This document shows positions 17,687-27,148 of a stretch of 64,000 nucleotides of DNA, piece after piece. Below the pieces are notes generated by a model. That model saw only the letters and a program-made list of their open reading frames with translations. It did no database searches and was not told the origin of the DNA. Numbering within the stretch: position 1 is the stretch's first letter; each line of letters starts with the position of its first letter. This DNA is from Aquipluma nitroreducens (GTDB lineage: Bacteria; Bacteroidota; Bacteroidia; Bacteroidales; Prolixibacteraceae), in NCBI RefSeq assembly GCF_009689585.1, contig NZ_AP018694.1:1054001-1118000 (forward strand). The letters are read 5' to 3'. Position numbers and translations under genes: made by a program.

Positions 17687-18703
17687 ATGAAGTACAATTT
17701 ATTAGGAAACACCGGATTAAAAGTTTCGGAGCTTTGCCTCGGAACCATGACATTTGGCGGACGCGGTATGTGGACTGCCATTGGGACAATGCCTCAGGAT
17801 GAAGTAAATCAACTGGTTAAAACTTCGGTTGATGCCGGGATTAATTTCATTGACACAGCCAACATTTACAGTGAAGGGTTAAGCGAAAAAATGACCGGTC
17901 AGGCCATCCGCGACCTCGGATTAAACCGCGATGATTTGGTAGTGGCCACCAAAGTACGCGGCGCAATGGGTTCTGGCCCAAACCATTCAGGATTAAGCCG
18001 GAAGCATATTTTGCAACAAGCCGACGAGAGCCTGAAGCGCCTGAACATGGATTACATCGATTTGTACCAGATTCATGGCTTCGACCCGATTACTCCGCTG
18101 GAAGAAACATTGGATGCCCTCGACTCGCTCGTAAAAAGCGGAAAAGTGCGCTATATCGGTTGCTCGAATTTAGCCGCGTGGCACATCATGAAAGCGCTGG
18201 GAATTTCGGCACAGCAACACCTCGCCAAATTCGTATCACTTCAGGCTTATTACACCATTGCTGGTCGCGACCTGGAACGTGAATTAGTGCCAATGTTGCT
18301 CGACCAAAAAATCGGGTTGATGGTTTGGAGCCCTCTGGCTGGCGGTTTCCTGAGCGGGAAATACAGCCGCAACGCGTCGACCGAAGAAGGCCGTCGTGTG
18401 AATTTCGATTTTCCTCCGGTTAATAAAGACAAATCGTTCGACATTATTGATGTGATGCAGGAAATTGCTTCAGCAAAAGGCGTAACCGTGGCCCAGATTG
18501 CCTTGGCCTGGTTGCTTCACCAGCCGGTGGTAACAACGGTTATTATCGGGGCAAAAAAACAGGAACAATTGCTCGATAACCTGAAGGCTGCTGAAGTAAA
18601 ATTAACCGCTGAAGAATTAGCTAAACTTGATGCAGTTAGCAAACTTGCTCCTGAATATCCAGGTTGGATGATTGATCGGCAAGGCGCTGACCGCAAAAAG
18701 TAA
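17687..18703 (+). CDS. Aldo/keto reductase (paralog 1)
   Basis: A 338-residue TIM-barrel NADP(H)-dependent oxidoreductase. The catalytic tetrad is visible as DTANIY (Asp, Tyr near residues 57-62), VVATKVRG (Lys) and YQIHGFDP (His). The cofactor-binding end contains TVIIGAKKQEQLLDNL. It likely reduces aldehydes or ketones; the substrate is unknown. It is followed after 68 bases by a second aldo/keto reductase. Confidence 0.92.
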   Translation: MKYNLLGNTGLKVSELCLGTMTFGGRGMWTAIGTMPQDEVNQLVKTSVDAGINFIDTANIYSEGLSEKMTGQAIRDLGLNRDDLVVATKVRGAMGSGPNHSGLSRKHILQQADESLKRLNMDYIDLYQIHGFDPITPLEETLDALDSLVKSGKVRYIGCSNLAAWHIMKALGISAQQHLAKFVSLQAYYTIAGRDLERELVPMLLDQKIGLMVWSPLAGGFLSGKYSRNASTEEGRRVNFDFPPVNKDKSFDIIDVMQEIASAKGVTVAQIALAWLLHQPVVTTVIIGAKKQEQLLDNLKAAEVKLTAEELAKLDAVSKLAPEYPGWMIDRQGADRKK

Positions 18704-18771
18704 ATTTTCATTCATCAAACCTAACAGTTTTTTGAAACCGGTAGTTAGGTTGAGCAAATAAAAACGTAAAA

Positions 18772-19752
18772 ATGAAATACCGAAAATTAGGAAATACCGA
18801 AATCCAGCTTTCAGCCATTGGACTGGGCTGCATGGGAATGAGCCATGCCTATGGCGAGAAGAATGATCCTGAATCGATAGAAACATTGCACAAAGCACTA
18901 GATTTAGGCATTAACTTCTGGGATACTGCCGATGTATACGGAAACGGGACCAATGAAGAACTGATTTCGCAGGTTTTGGCGCCCAACCGCGACAAGATAT
19001 TCATTGCTACGAAGTTTGGCTTCCAATCCACGCCGGATTACAAAATGGCCTTCGACGGTTCGCCTGCTTATATGCGCAAAGCGATTGAAGCCAGCCTCCG
19101 CCGCCTGAAAATTGAGACCATCGATTTGTATTATGCGCATCGCATCGACCCAAATGTTCCGGTGGAAGAAATGGTTGGCGCCATGAGCGAGCTGGTCAAA
19201 GAAGGAAAAGTTCGTTATTTGGGACTTTCGGAAGCTTCAGCAGAATCGATAAGGAAAGCCCATGCTGTTCATCCAATTTCCGCTCTCCAAAGCGAATATT
19301 CGTTGCTTACCCGCGAGGTTGAAGCCGAAATTATTCCGTTGTGCCGGGAACTGGGAATAACCTTTGTACCATTCAGTCCGCTTTCGAGAGGATTGGTTAC
19401 CAACACGGTTGACAAAAAATCGTTGGGCGATAAAGATTTTCGTAAGACATTGCCCCGTTTCGAAGATAAATACTGGGAAAACAACACCAAACTGGCTGTG
19501 GCCTTTGCTGAATTGGCGACTGCTAAACATTGCTCTCCGGCACAATTGGCTTTGGCCTGGGTTCTGGCTCAGGGCGAAAACATCATTCCTATTCCGGGAA
19601 CCAAGCGCCGAAAATACCTCGTTGACAATGCAGGTGCTGTAGATGTAAATCTGACTAATGCAGACCTTCAGGATATTGAAAACCTATTGGTAAAATACCC
19701 AAACACGGGGCCGCGTTACCCCGAAAGCATGGCTAAAATGGTGGGAAAATAA
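18772..19752 (+). CDS. Aldo/keto reductase (paralog 2)
   Basis: A 326-residue aldo/keto reductase. The tetrad is seen in [17 protein letters not shown] and YYAHRIDPN. The cofactor segment is [16 protein letters not shown], typical of the AKR13-like YakC branch. It is clearly diverged from its neighbour, so this is not a recent duplication. It forms the end of the AraC-MFS-flavoprotein-AKR series and converges on uvrB. Confidence 0.92.
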   Translation: MKYRKLGNTEIQLSAIGLGCMGMSHAYGEKNDPESIETLHKALDLGINFWDTADVYGNGTNEELISQVLAPNRDKIFIATKFGFQSTPDYKMAFDGSPAYMRKAIEASLRRLKIETIDLYYAHRIDPNVPVEEMVGAMSELVKEGKVRYLGLSEASAESIRKAHAVHPISALQSEYSLLTREVEAEIIPLCRELGITFVPFSPLSRGLVTNTVDKKSLGDKDFRKTLPRFEDKYWENNTKLAVAFAELATAKHCSPAQLALAWVLAQGENIIPIPGTKRRKYLVDNAGAVDVNLTNADLQDIENLLVKYPNTGPRYPESMAKMVGK

Positions 19753-19770
19753 TGATTGAAGCGGACTTTA

Positions 19771-19801
19771 TTGAGGGTTTCACTTGGAGTGAAGCCCTCA
19801 A
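19771..19801. terminator. Stem-loop between convergent genes
   Basis: TTGAGGGTTTCACT and AGTGAAGCCCTCAA form a 14-bp stem with one wobble pair, loop TGG. There is no long T-run. It probably terminates transcription between the aldo/keto reductase and uvrB. Confidence 0.6.
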
Positions 19802-19813
19802 TCATCAGATAAT

Positions 19814-21832
19814 CTACCCTTTTCCTTTCAAAATTTCCTGATATTTAAACATTTCGTCGCGCAGGCGGGCGGCTTCGTAAAAGTCGAGCTCTTTGGCCGC
19901 GGCTTCCATTTCCTTTTTGATTTTGGCAATTGCTTTCTCCAGAGCCGGAACACTCATGTACTGAACAACAGGATCGGCAGCCAGATTCGTTGTTTCGTCG
20001 CCACTGTATCCTTTCACTTTTACTTTCATGCCAATGCTTGAATAACCTGCAATCTCCCGACTGGCTTTGATGATTTGAGTTGGAGTTATATCGTTTTCGA
20101 TGTTGTATTTCATTTGTTTCTCGCGCCGGTAGTTGGTCGAATCGATGGTTCGCTGCATCGAGTTGGTTATTTTATCGGCATACATAATCACCATTCCATT
20201 GAGGTTTCGGGCTGCCCTACCTGCTGTCTGTGTCAGCGAACGTTCGGAGCGAAGGAAACCTTCCTTGTCGGCATCCAAAATGGCAACCAGCGAAACTTCA
20301 GGCAAATCCAAACCTTCGCGCAACAAATTGATTCCGACCAATACATCAAATTCACCTTTACGTAATTGTTCCAAGATTTCAATCCGTTCGAGTGTATCAA
20401 CATCGGAATGGATGTAGCGGGTTTTAACGCCCATATTTGACAGATAACTGCTCAATTCTTCGGCCATGCGCTTGGTCAGCGTGGTTACCAATACCCGTTC
20501 GTTGCGTTCGATCCTCAAATGAATCTCGTGCATCAGGTTATCAATCTGGTTGATGCTTGGACGAACATCAATAATCGGATCGAGCAGCCCGGTTGGACGG
20601 ATCACTTGTTCCACCACAATTCCTTCCGATTTCGCCAGTTCGTAATCTGCAGGTGTGGCACTCACAAAAACAGTTTGATCAACCACCGTTTCAAATTCAT
20701 CGAATGTAAGTGGCCGGTTATCTATGGCTGCCGGAAGACGCCAACCATAATCGACCAGATTGATTTTTCGCGAACGGTCGCCACCAAACATTGCCCTGAT
20801 TTGAGGCAAAGTCACGTGACTTTCATCAATAATGGTCACAAAATCGTCAGGAAAATAATCGAGCAGGCAGAAGGGCCGTGATCCGGCTACGCGTCCATCA
20901 AAATACCGCGAATAGTTTTCAACTCCGGGACAATAGCCCAGTTCCCGCATCATTTCCAGATCATACTCAACCCGTTCCAGAATCCGTTTGGCTTCCAGTG
21001 GCTTGCCAATTTCTTTGAAAAAATCGACCTGCTTCATCAAATCATCCTGAATCTGACGAATGGCTAGCTGCATGCGTTCTTTGGTGGTAACGAACATGTT
21101 GGCCGGATAAATAACGGCCATGTCCAATTCTTCGATGGTTCCACCACCAACCGGATCGAATGAATATATTTCTTCAATATCGTCGCCCCAGAAAACAATG
21201 CGGTAAGCAATGTCGGCATATGCAGGAAAAATATCTACACTGTCGCCTTTTACCCTGAAATTTCCACGGTTAAATTCGATTTCGTTGCGTGAATAAAGCG
21301 CATCGACCAACTTCCGGAGAAAAACATTTCGACTAATGGTTTCGCCTTTGTGAACATTGGTTACATTGGCATGAAAATCGGCCGGATTCCCAATACCGTA
21401 CAAACACGAAACCGATGAAACAACAATCACATCGCGCCTTCCGGAGAGTAATGACGAAGTTGTGCTCAACCGGAGCTTTTCGATGTCCTTGTTAATCGAA
21501 AGGTCCTTTTCAATGTATGTATTACTGACTGGAAGGTAAGCTTCGGGCTGGTAATAATCGTAATAGGAGACAAAATATTCAACCGCATTCTCCGGGAAAA
21601 ACTGCTTCATCTCGCTGTACAATTGGGCAGCCAGCGTTTTGTTGTGGCTTAATAGCAGTGCGGGACGTTTCACCTGTTCAATCACATTGGCCATGGTAAA
21701 CGTTTTCCCCGATCCGGTTACACCAAGAAGCGTTTGAAACGTGGTGCCGTTGCGTAAACCTTCCGTCAGTTGACGAATCGCTTCTGGCTGATCGCCAGTT
21801 GGTTGATATTCAGAAACAATTTTAAAGTCCAT
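19814..21832 (-). CDS. uvrB: Excinuclease ABC subunit B
   Basis: Damage-verification helicase of nucleotide excision repair, working with UvrA and UvrC. At 672 residues it is full length. Walker A is GVTGSGKTFTMANV near residue 38. The beta-hairpin region is YYDYYQPEAYLP near 92-103, followed by TTSSLLSGRRDVIVVSSVSC. The DEAD-like motif is IDESHVTLPQ. The C-terminal UVR motif, in AAAKELDFYEAARLRDEMF, interacts with UvrC. The gene lies on the same strand as a photolyase gene about 250 bases upstream. Confidence 0.97.
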   Translation of the reverse strand: MDFKIVSEYQPTGDQPEAIRQLTEGLRNGTTFQTLLGVTGSGKTFTMANVIEQVKRPALLLSHNKTLAAQLYSEMKQFFPENAVEYFVSYYDYYQPEAYLPVSNTYIEKDLSINKDIEKLRLSTTSSLLSGRRDVIVVSSVSCLYGIGNPADFHANVTNVHKGETISRNVFLRKLVDALYSRNEIEFNRGNFRVKGDSVDIFPAYADIAYRIVFWGDDIEEIYSFDPVGGGTIEELDMAVIYPANMFVTTKERMQLAIRQIQDDLMKQVDFFKEIGKPLEAKRILERVEYDLEMMRELGYCPGVENYSRYFDGRVAGSRPFCLLDYFPDDFVTIIDESHVTLPQIRAMFGGDRSRKINLVDYGWRLPAAIDNRPLTFDEFETVVDQTVFVSATPADYELAKSEGIVVEQVIRPTGLLDPIIDVRPSINQIDNLMHEIHLRIERNERVLVTTLTKRMAEELSSYLSNMGVKTRYIHSDVDTLERIEILEQLRKGEFDVLVGINLLREGLDLPEVSLVAILDADKEGFLRSERSLTQTAGRAARNLNGMVIMYADKITNSMQRTIDSTNYRREKQMKYNIENDITPTQIIKASREIAGYSSIGMKVKVKGYSGDETTNLAADPVVQYMSVPALEKAIAKIKKEMEAAAKELDFYEAARLRDEMFKYQEILKGKG

Positions 21833-21955
21833 TGCAGAATTGTTTTCAACAGAAAATGATTAGCCATTAATCAATGGCAAGGCTTGCAAATTAGCATTTT
21901 TCCTGATTTGAATCTAACATCACTTGGCATGATTTGTTCCCACTTTGATTACAAT

Positions 21956-22005
21956 GTCATGCTGAACGTTCGACTGAGCTCACGTCGAAGGCTTGTTTCA
22001 GCATC
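21956..22005. repeat. Intergenic palindromic repeat, family A, copy 2
   Basis: Contains TTCGACTGAGCTCACGTCGA (21969-21988), in which TTCGAC pairs with GTCGAA. It matches 6159-6210 over about 50 bases. It begins a longer structured spacer that also holds CCCGC/GCGGG and ends GTCTGAGTGACA near 22072, complementary in part to the starting TGTCATGCTGA. Confidence 0.68.
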
Positions 22006-22088
22006 CCTTCAGTGATGAGACCCTGAAACCCCGCCTGACAAGCGAGCGGGCAGGAAGGTCTGAGTGACAAGCCAATTTTGTTCTGATT

Positions 22089-23387
22089 TCATTTCAAGGC
22101 TTTCCGGTAAGTTTCTATGGCGCGGTTTCGGGCAAAAGCATGGTCGACCATGGGTTTTGGATAGCTCGATGTTCCATATTCAGGCACCCATTTTCGGATG
22201 TATTTGAAATCGTGATCGAACTTTTTGGTTTGCAAATCGGGACTAAAAACCCTGAAATACGGAGCAGCATCGCAGCCCGAACCACTTGCCCACTGCCACC
22301 CTCCATTATTTGAAGCCAACTCATAATCGAGCAATTTGGATGCAAAATAGGCTTCGCCCCATCGCCAGTCGATGAGCAGATGTTTAGTCAGAAAACTTGC
22401 TACTACCATACGAACCCGATTGTGCATATATCCGGTTTCGTTCAGTTCGCGCATCCCGGCATCGACCAGCGGATAACCGGTTTGTCCGGTGCACCACCGC
22501 TCAAATTCACTTTCATTGTTGAGCCATGGAATAAAATCGTAAGCTGTTTTAAACGATTTTTCTACTACATGAGGGAAATGCCACAAAATATCCATGTAAA
22601 AGTTTCGCCAAATCAATTCATTGAGGAAAACTTCGGAATGCATTTGAGCAAATTGTGTGAGTTTGCGGATCGAGATTGTACCAAACCGAAGATGAACCCC
22701 GAGTTTACTGGTGCCATTTTCAGCCGGAAAATCGCGGGTTTTCGCATAATTTTCAACCAAAATTGAGTCGAATTTCTTTTCAGGAAATGATCGATCCTGA
22801 AGTTGGTATCCAATTTCAGTCAGTTCCGGGAAATAGTCTGACGACAGGTGTTTAAGGCTATACAGATGTTTTTCGCTTTCGTAAACCGGAATTGGATGTG
22901 ATGCCAGTTTTTCCTTCCATTTTTTGCTGTATGGCGTAAAAACTGTGTATGGCGAGCCATCGGCTTTTACGACTTCATTCTGATGGAAAATGATTTGGTC
23001 TTTAAAACTATGAAATCCAATTCCTTTATTTAGAAGAATTTGGGCTACTTTCTGATCACGCAGAATGGAAGCTGGTTCGTAATCTGTATTGGTAAAAACA
23101 CTATGAATTGGATATTTGGAGGCCAGTTGTCCGAAAACTACTTCCGGAGAGGAAACATAAACCTGCAAACTACTATTGAATTTGCGGAATTCGCAATCAA
23201 GATCAGTCAGGCAACGGTGAATAAAAGTTAGCCGGGCATCGTTTGGATCGGGGAACTGGGCCAGAATTGCCGGATCGAAGATAAATACGGGAACAACCGG
23301 CAAGCCGGCATTCAATGCCTGAAACAAACCATGATTGTCGTCAATCCGCAAATCGCGCCTAAACCAAAATATGTTTACTTTTTCCAT
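22089..23387 (-). CDS. phrB: Deoxyribodipyrimidine photolyase, class I
   Basis: Light-driven repair enzyme for cyclobutane pyrimidine dimers. The 432-residue protein has the N-terminal antenna fold starting IFWFRRDLRIDDN and the FAD-binding C-terminal half. The latter shows NELIWRNFYMDI, HNRVRMVVASFLTKHLLIDW and NNGGWQWASGSGCDAAPYFR. These are the signatures of CPD photolyases. It is 26 bases downstream of the GOLPH3-like gene on the same strand and near uvrB, forming a UV-repair neighbourhood. Confidence 0.93.
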   Translation of the reverse strand: MEKVNIFWFRRDLRIDDNHGLFQALNAGLPVVPVFIFDPAILAQFPDPNDARLTFIHRCLTDLDCEFRKFNSSLQVYVSSPEVVFGQLASKYPIHSVFTNTDYEPASILRDQKVAQILLNKGIGFHSFKDQIIFHQNEVVKADGSPYTVFTPYSKKWKEKLASHPIPVYESEKHLYSLKHLSSDYFPELTEIGYQLQDRSFPEKKFDSILVENYAKTRDFPAENGTSKLGVHLRFGTISIRKLTQFAQMHSEVFLNELIWRNFYMDILWHFPHVVEKSFKTAYDFIPWLNNESEFERWCTGQTGYPLVDAGMRELNETGYMHNRVRMVVASFLTKHLLIDWRWGEAYFASKLLDYELASNNGGWQWASGSGCDAAPYFRVFSPDLQTKKFDHDFKYIRKWVPEYGTSSYPKPMVDHAFARNRAIETYRKALK

Positions 23388-23413
23388 CCCTGATCGAATT
23401 TTACTTAAAATAA

Positions 23414-24064
23414 TTAAGTGCCTGCAGCAACAAAAACAGCTGCATGCATCATTTGAATAGCATCCTGAACGGCTTTTGAAACCGTAGTTTCCGGTAAATT
23501 TTTCAGGAATCTGGACGCTTCTTTTCGTTGTGCCCGTTCAGGAAAAACCCGCCGTAGTAAATTAGTTTTAGCAACCATCATGGCTAATACAATCGATTCG
23601 TCACTTTGTTCTCCCCTACCCTGCAAAGACGTTTCAACTTCTTTCAGGATGCTTTCAACCAAATCGCGATCCCTCAGAAAAACCTTTTCGTATGGAATAA
23701 ACAGAATCCGTCTTTCCTCGGTTCGAAGCACATTTTTATGCACCAGACTTCGAATAAAGTGCTTCTGGATTTTACGTCCCCGGACATTAAAATACGAAAT
23801 CCACGTTCTCAGCTTTCGATCTTTTCCCCGAAGCCGAATCCGATTCAGGAAAAACTCATAAACTTCATCGTTCTGAAAAGTTGGATCCTCCAGATGAACA
23901 ATTCCCTTCTCAATCGAAACAAGTCCTTTATTCATCAATTCGACAAAAACAGAACCCGTCAAAGTTATAGCCAACGTTGCAGAAGAATTCAGCAGAATAC
24001 CTCCCCTTATCGGATTGACAGCCAGACAAAACAATTTTTCGCTCAGTTTTAATGACCTATCCAT
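23414..24064 (-). CDS. GOLPH3/VPS74 (GPP34)-like protein
   Basis: A 216-residue, mostly helical protein. Its start (SLKLSEKLFCLAVNPIRGG), a GSVFVELMNKGLVSIEKG segment and an IVHLED strand match the GPP34 fold of the eukaryotic Golgi phosphoprotein 3 family. That family also occurs in bacteria with unknown role. The eukaryotic members bind phosphatidylinositol-4-phosphate; whether this one binds a lipid cannot be decided here. No signal peptide or membrane helix. It probably shares a transcript with the photolyase gene. Confidence 0.6.
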   Translation of the reverse strand: MDRSLKLSEKLFCLAVNPIRGGILLNSSATLAITLTGSVFVELMNKGLVSIEKGIVHLEDPTFQNDEVYEFFLNRIRLRGKDRKLRTWISYFNVRGRKIQKHFIRSLVHKNVLRTEERRILFIPYEKVFLRDRDLVESILKEVETSLQGRGEQSDESIVLAMMVAKTNLLRRVFPERAQRKEASRFLKNLPETTVSKAVQDAIQMMHAAVFVAAGT

Positions 24065-24134
24065 TTTGTTTGATTTGATTTTTTGAGTTCATTTATACCC
24101 AATAACAATCTATGCTAAATTACAACTTTAAACC

Positions 24135-25163
24135 ATGAAACGAGGTTTTGCAAGCGACAATAATTCAGGTATTCATCCTGAAATTTTAAATGCTATTTCT
24201 GCTGCCAATGAAGGACATGCAGTTGGATACGGCGGCGACGAGATTACCGAAAAGGCCATCAAACGGTTCAAACAAGAATTTGGTGAGCAAACCGATGTCT
24301 ATTTTGTATTTAACGGAACTGGCGCCAATGTACTGAGTCTTTCAACGCTGACACACTCATTTAATGCTGTGATATGCGCCGATACAGCCCACATCCAAAC
24401 CGACGAGTGCGGCGCTCCCGAAAAACTCACCGGCTGCAAACTGCTTCCGGTTGAAACCTTCAAAGGGAAAATTACGCCAGCCGGAATTATAAAATATTTG
24501 CACGGATTTGATTTTGAACATCATTCGCAACCCAAAGTAATTTCCATTTCACAGGTCACTGAACTCGGTACTGTTTATTCACTCGAAGAAATTAAGGCAA
24601 TCACCGCCCTTGCGCACGAATACGGGCTGCTTGTACATATGGATGGCGCCCGTTTAGCCAATGCAGCCGTGGCTCTCGATTTGCCATTCAGTGCGTTTAC
24701 GGTTGATGCCGGAGTCGATGTACTTTCGTTTGGCGGCACCAAAAACGGCATGATGATGGGCGAAGCAGTCCTGTTTTTCAACCCTGAATTGACCAAACTC
24801 ACCAAATACATCCGCAAACAAAGCATGCAATTGTATTCGAAAATGCGATTTGTGAGTGCTCAGTTTCTGGCATATTTCGAAAACGACCTCTGGAAACGGA
24901 ATGCAACACATTCCAACCGGATGGCGCAACTTCTGGAACAGGAAGTGAAAAAAATCCCTGCCATACAACTCACGCAAGAGGTAGATGCCAACGGCGTTTT
25001 CGCAATTGTTCCTCCGGAAATTATCCCACAGCTTCAGGAAAAATATTTCTTTTACATGTGGGACGAACACCGCTCTGAAGTTCGGTGGATGACTTCGTTT
25101 GACACTGAAGAAGAAGACATCATTCAATTTGCAGCACTGATAAAATCGCTGATGCCGGGTTAA
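24135..25163 (+). CDS. ltaE: Low-specificity L-threonine aldolase family
   Basis: A 342-residue PLP enzyme of the threonine aldolase/beta-eliminating lyase family. It splits threonine or allo-threonine into glycine and acetaldehyde. It starts RGFASDNNSGIHPEI. It has HMDGARLANA near residue 178, with the cofactor Asp and Arg. The Schiff-base lysine is in FGGTKNGMMMGEAV near residue 204. The length fits the family. Single-gene unit divergent from the GOLPH3-like gene. Confidence 0.9.
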   Translation: MKRGFASDNNSGIHPEILNAISAANEGHAVGYGGDEITEKAIKRFKQEFGEQTDVYFVFNGTGANVLSLSTLTHSFNAVICADTAHIQTDECGAPEKLTGCKLLPVETFKGKITPAGIIKYLHGFDFEHHSQPKVISISQVTELGTVYSLEEIKAITALAHEYGLLVHMDGARLANAAVALDLPFSAFTVDAGVDVLSFGGTKNGMMMGEAVLFFNPELTKLTKYIRKQSMQLYSKMRFVSAQFLAYFENDLWKRNATHSNRMAQLLEQEVKKIPAIQLTQEVDANGVFAIVPPEIIPQLQEKYFFYMWDEHRSEVRWMTSFDTEEEDIIQFAALIKSLMPG

Positions 25164-25270
25164 CGGGAAACGGTGATTCGGGTTGCGGGTTAGCCTTTGG
25201 ACTTTTGTCTCCGGACTCCGGACTTCCGTCTCCTTTTCCCATTTTCCTATCTCCTAATATTTTTCAATCT

Positions 25271-26026
25271 ATGCCAATATTCGATTATCACCCCAGAAAT
25301 CAGGAGCCCACCGACAAGGAAATGGAAAAGAAGATTTTCAGATACAGTCTTTTATTTTCGGTAATCATTGTGGGCATTTTCTGGTTGGTGAAATTGATCG
25401 AAAATCTATACAATCTGGATTTAACTGAATATGGAATTTTGCCGCTGCAAATTGAAGGGTTGCGGGGAATTATATTTTCGCCCTTTATTCACAGCAATTA
25501 CGACCATTTGCTGTCTAATTCCATTCCATTTCTAATCCTTTCGTTTGCGCTGTTTTATTTTTACAGAAACCTGTCCTACCGCATTCTTTTCCTGATTTAT
25601 ATTCTGTCTGGAATCTGCGTCTGGTTAGGTGGACGCGATTCGTACCACATTGGCGCCAGTGGCATTGTCTACGGGCTTGCAGCTTTTTTGTTTTCCAGCG
25701 GAGTATTCCGTAAAGATGCTAATTTGCTAACAATCGGCATCATTGTGGTTTTTCTGTATGGAAGTATGTTTTGGGGAATATTCCCGCTCAAACCAGGAAT
25801 TTCGTGGGAAAGTCATTTGTGGGGATCGGCCAGCGGATTTTTACTGGCCTTTTATTACCGGCATCAGGGACCGGTTCGTCCGGTTTCGAGTTGGGAGAAT
25901 GAGCCGGAGGAGGAAGATGATGATTCGGAATTTGAAGAATTTAACGAAGAAATAACTCCTGAAGAAGACCCGGGAACCCAGAACCACGTAGACACGTGGG
26001 ACACAGTAGAAAAGGGAAAAAGTTAG
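25271..26026 (+). CDS. Rhomboid family intramembrane serine protease
   Basis: A 251-residue membrane protein with about six hydrophobic helices. The catalytic Ser is in HIGASGIVYG near residue 140, and the catalytic His is in SWESHLWGSASGF near residue 191. The expected early loop HSNYDHLLSNSIP is also present. A C-terminal tail of about 50 residues is very acidic (EEEDDDSEFEEFNEE). The ATG at 25271 is chosen. A TTG at 25205 would add 22 residues encoded by a word-like repeat (CTCCGGACTCCGGACTTCCG) rather than by conserved sequence. Confidence 0.85.
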   Translation: MPIFDYHPRNQEPTDKEMEKKIFRYSLLFSVIIVGIFWLVKLIENLYNLDLTEYGILPLQIEGLRGIIFSPFIHSNYDHLLSNSIPFLILSFALFYFYRNLSYRILFLIYILSGICVWLGGRDSYHIGASGIVYGLAAFLFSSGVFRKDANLLTIGIIVVFLYGSMFWGIFPLKPGISWESHLWGSASGFLLAFYYRHQGPVRPVSSWENEPEEEDDDSEFEEFNEEITPEEDPGTQNHVDTWDTVEKGKS

Positions 26027-26153
26027 CAATGTTCAGTTACAGTGGCACTGAAAAATATTCCTGAACACTGCAGCTGAACACTGCGACTGTCCACTTTTTC
26101 CTATTTCCAAATGACTATTAACTTTTCCTGATGGTTGATATGAGAAAAAATCA

Positions 26154-26161
26154 TAACTTTG
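26154..26161 (+). promoter_or_regulatory. -7 box for the nusB operon
   Basis: TAACTTTG is an exact TAnnTTTG match 30 bases before the nusB ATG. A TTG lies 16 bases upstream, shorter than the usual 19-21. Confidence 0.42.
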
Positions 26162-26191
26162 CCACCCCATATTTAACCAGGTTCTAAGACA

Positions 26192-27148
26192 ATGATTAGC
26201 AGAAGAATAATTCGAATCAAGGTATTACAAATATTGTACGCGTTCTTTACATCACCTGAAACATCGATCAACAACACCGAAAAAGAACTCTTTTTCAGTT
26301 TGCAAAAAACATACGATCTGTACCATTATCTGATGGCTCTCGTTATTGAGATCGAAAAGTTTGCAGAAGACCGTATCGATCTGGGACTAAAGAAACACCG
26401 CCCAACAACCGCAGATCTTACACCCAACACCCGTTTTGTAAATAATCTGCTCATCCATCAGTTAAAAACCAATACTTCACTTGCCAAATACCTCGAAACG
26501 GCCAAATTGAGCTGGGTTAACGAAGAGGAACTTATCCGCAAGTTGTACTTTTCGCTGACCGAACAAGATTTTTACAAGGAATACATGGCTGCCGAACAAA
26601 ACAGCTATGCCGACGACCGCAAACTGGTTGAAGATATTTTTAAATACCTGATTCTTGACAATGAAGATATTGAATCGTTGCTCGAAGAACAGAGTATTTA
26701 TTGGAATGACGACCTGGATTTTGTGGTGAGTATGATCCTGAAGACTTTCAAGAAATTCAAGGAATTCAGCGACGACAATCAGGCTTTATTGCCGATGTAC
26801 AAAGACGAGGAAGACCGCCAGTTTGCCAAAGACCTTTACCGGAAAGTAGTGTTGAATCACACCGAAAATGTGGTATTGATTAAACAGCATACCGTAAACT
26901 GGGACATCGAGCGCATTGCCTTTATCGACAACCTGATTCTGGAACTTGCGTTAAGCGAATTTTTGTATTTCCCATCCATCCCGACCAAGGTTTCCATGAA
27001 CGAATACATCGAACTTTCTAAGTACTACAGCACCGAGAAAAGCCGTAATTTCATTAACGGAATACTCGATAAAGCCCTGAAAGACTTGAAGAAAGCGGAC
27101 AAAATCCTCAAAGCGGGTCGTGGCTTAATTGGCGAAGAAGAGGAATGA
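26192..27148 (+). CDS. nusB: Transcription antitermination factor NusB (long form)
   Basis: A 318-residue protein whose last about 150 residues form the NusB fold (about 160-305). NWDIERIAFIDNLILELALS and TKVSMNEYIELSKYYS are the RNA/S10-facing family signatures. The N-terminus begins ISRRIIRIKVLQILYAFF, a second NusB-like start. The total is about twice the E. coli length (139), as is usual for Bacteroidota NusB. It acts in rRNA antitermination with NusE/S10. Its stop overlaps the next start codon by four bases (ATGA). Confidence 0.9.
   Translation: MISRRIIRIKVLQILYAFFTSPETSINNTEKELFFSLQKTYDLYHYLMALVIEIEKFAEDRIDLGLKKHRPTTADLTPNTRFVNNLLIHQLKTNTSLAKYLETAKLSWVNEEELIRKLYFSLTEQDFYKEYMAAEQNSYADDRKLVEDIFKYLILDNEDIESLLEEQSIYWNDDLDFVVSMILKTFKKFKEFSDDNQALLPMYKDEEDRQFAKDLYRKVVLNHTENVVLIKQHTVNWDIERIAFIDNLILELALSEFLYFPSIPTKVSMNEYIELSKYYSTEKSRNFINGILDKALKDLKKADKILKAGRGLIGEEEE

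Noticed and set aside
22380-22766. 128-codon plus-strand frame
   Set aside because: It is antisense to the photolyase gene, which has strong motifs.
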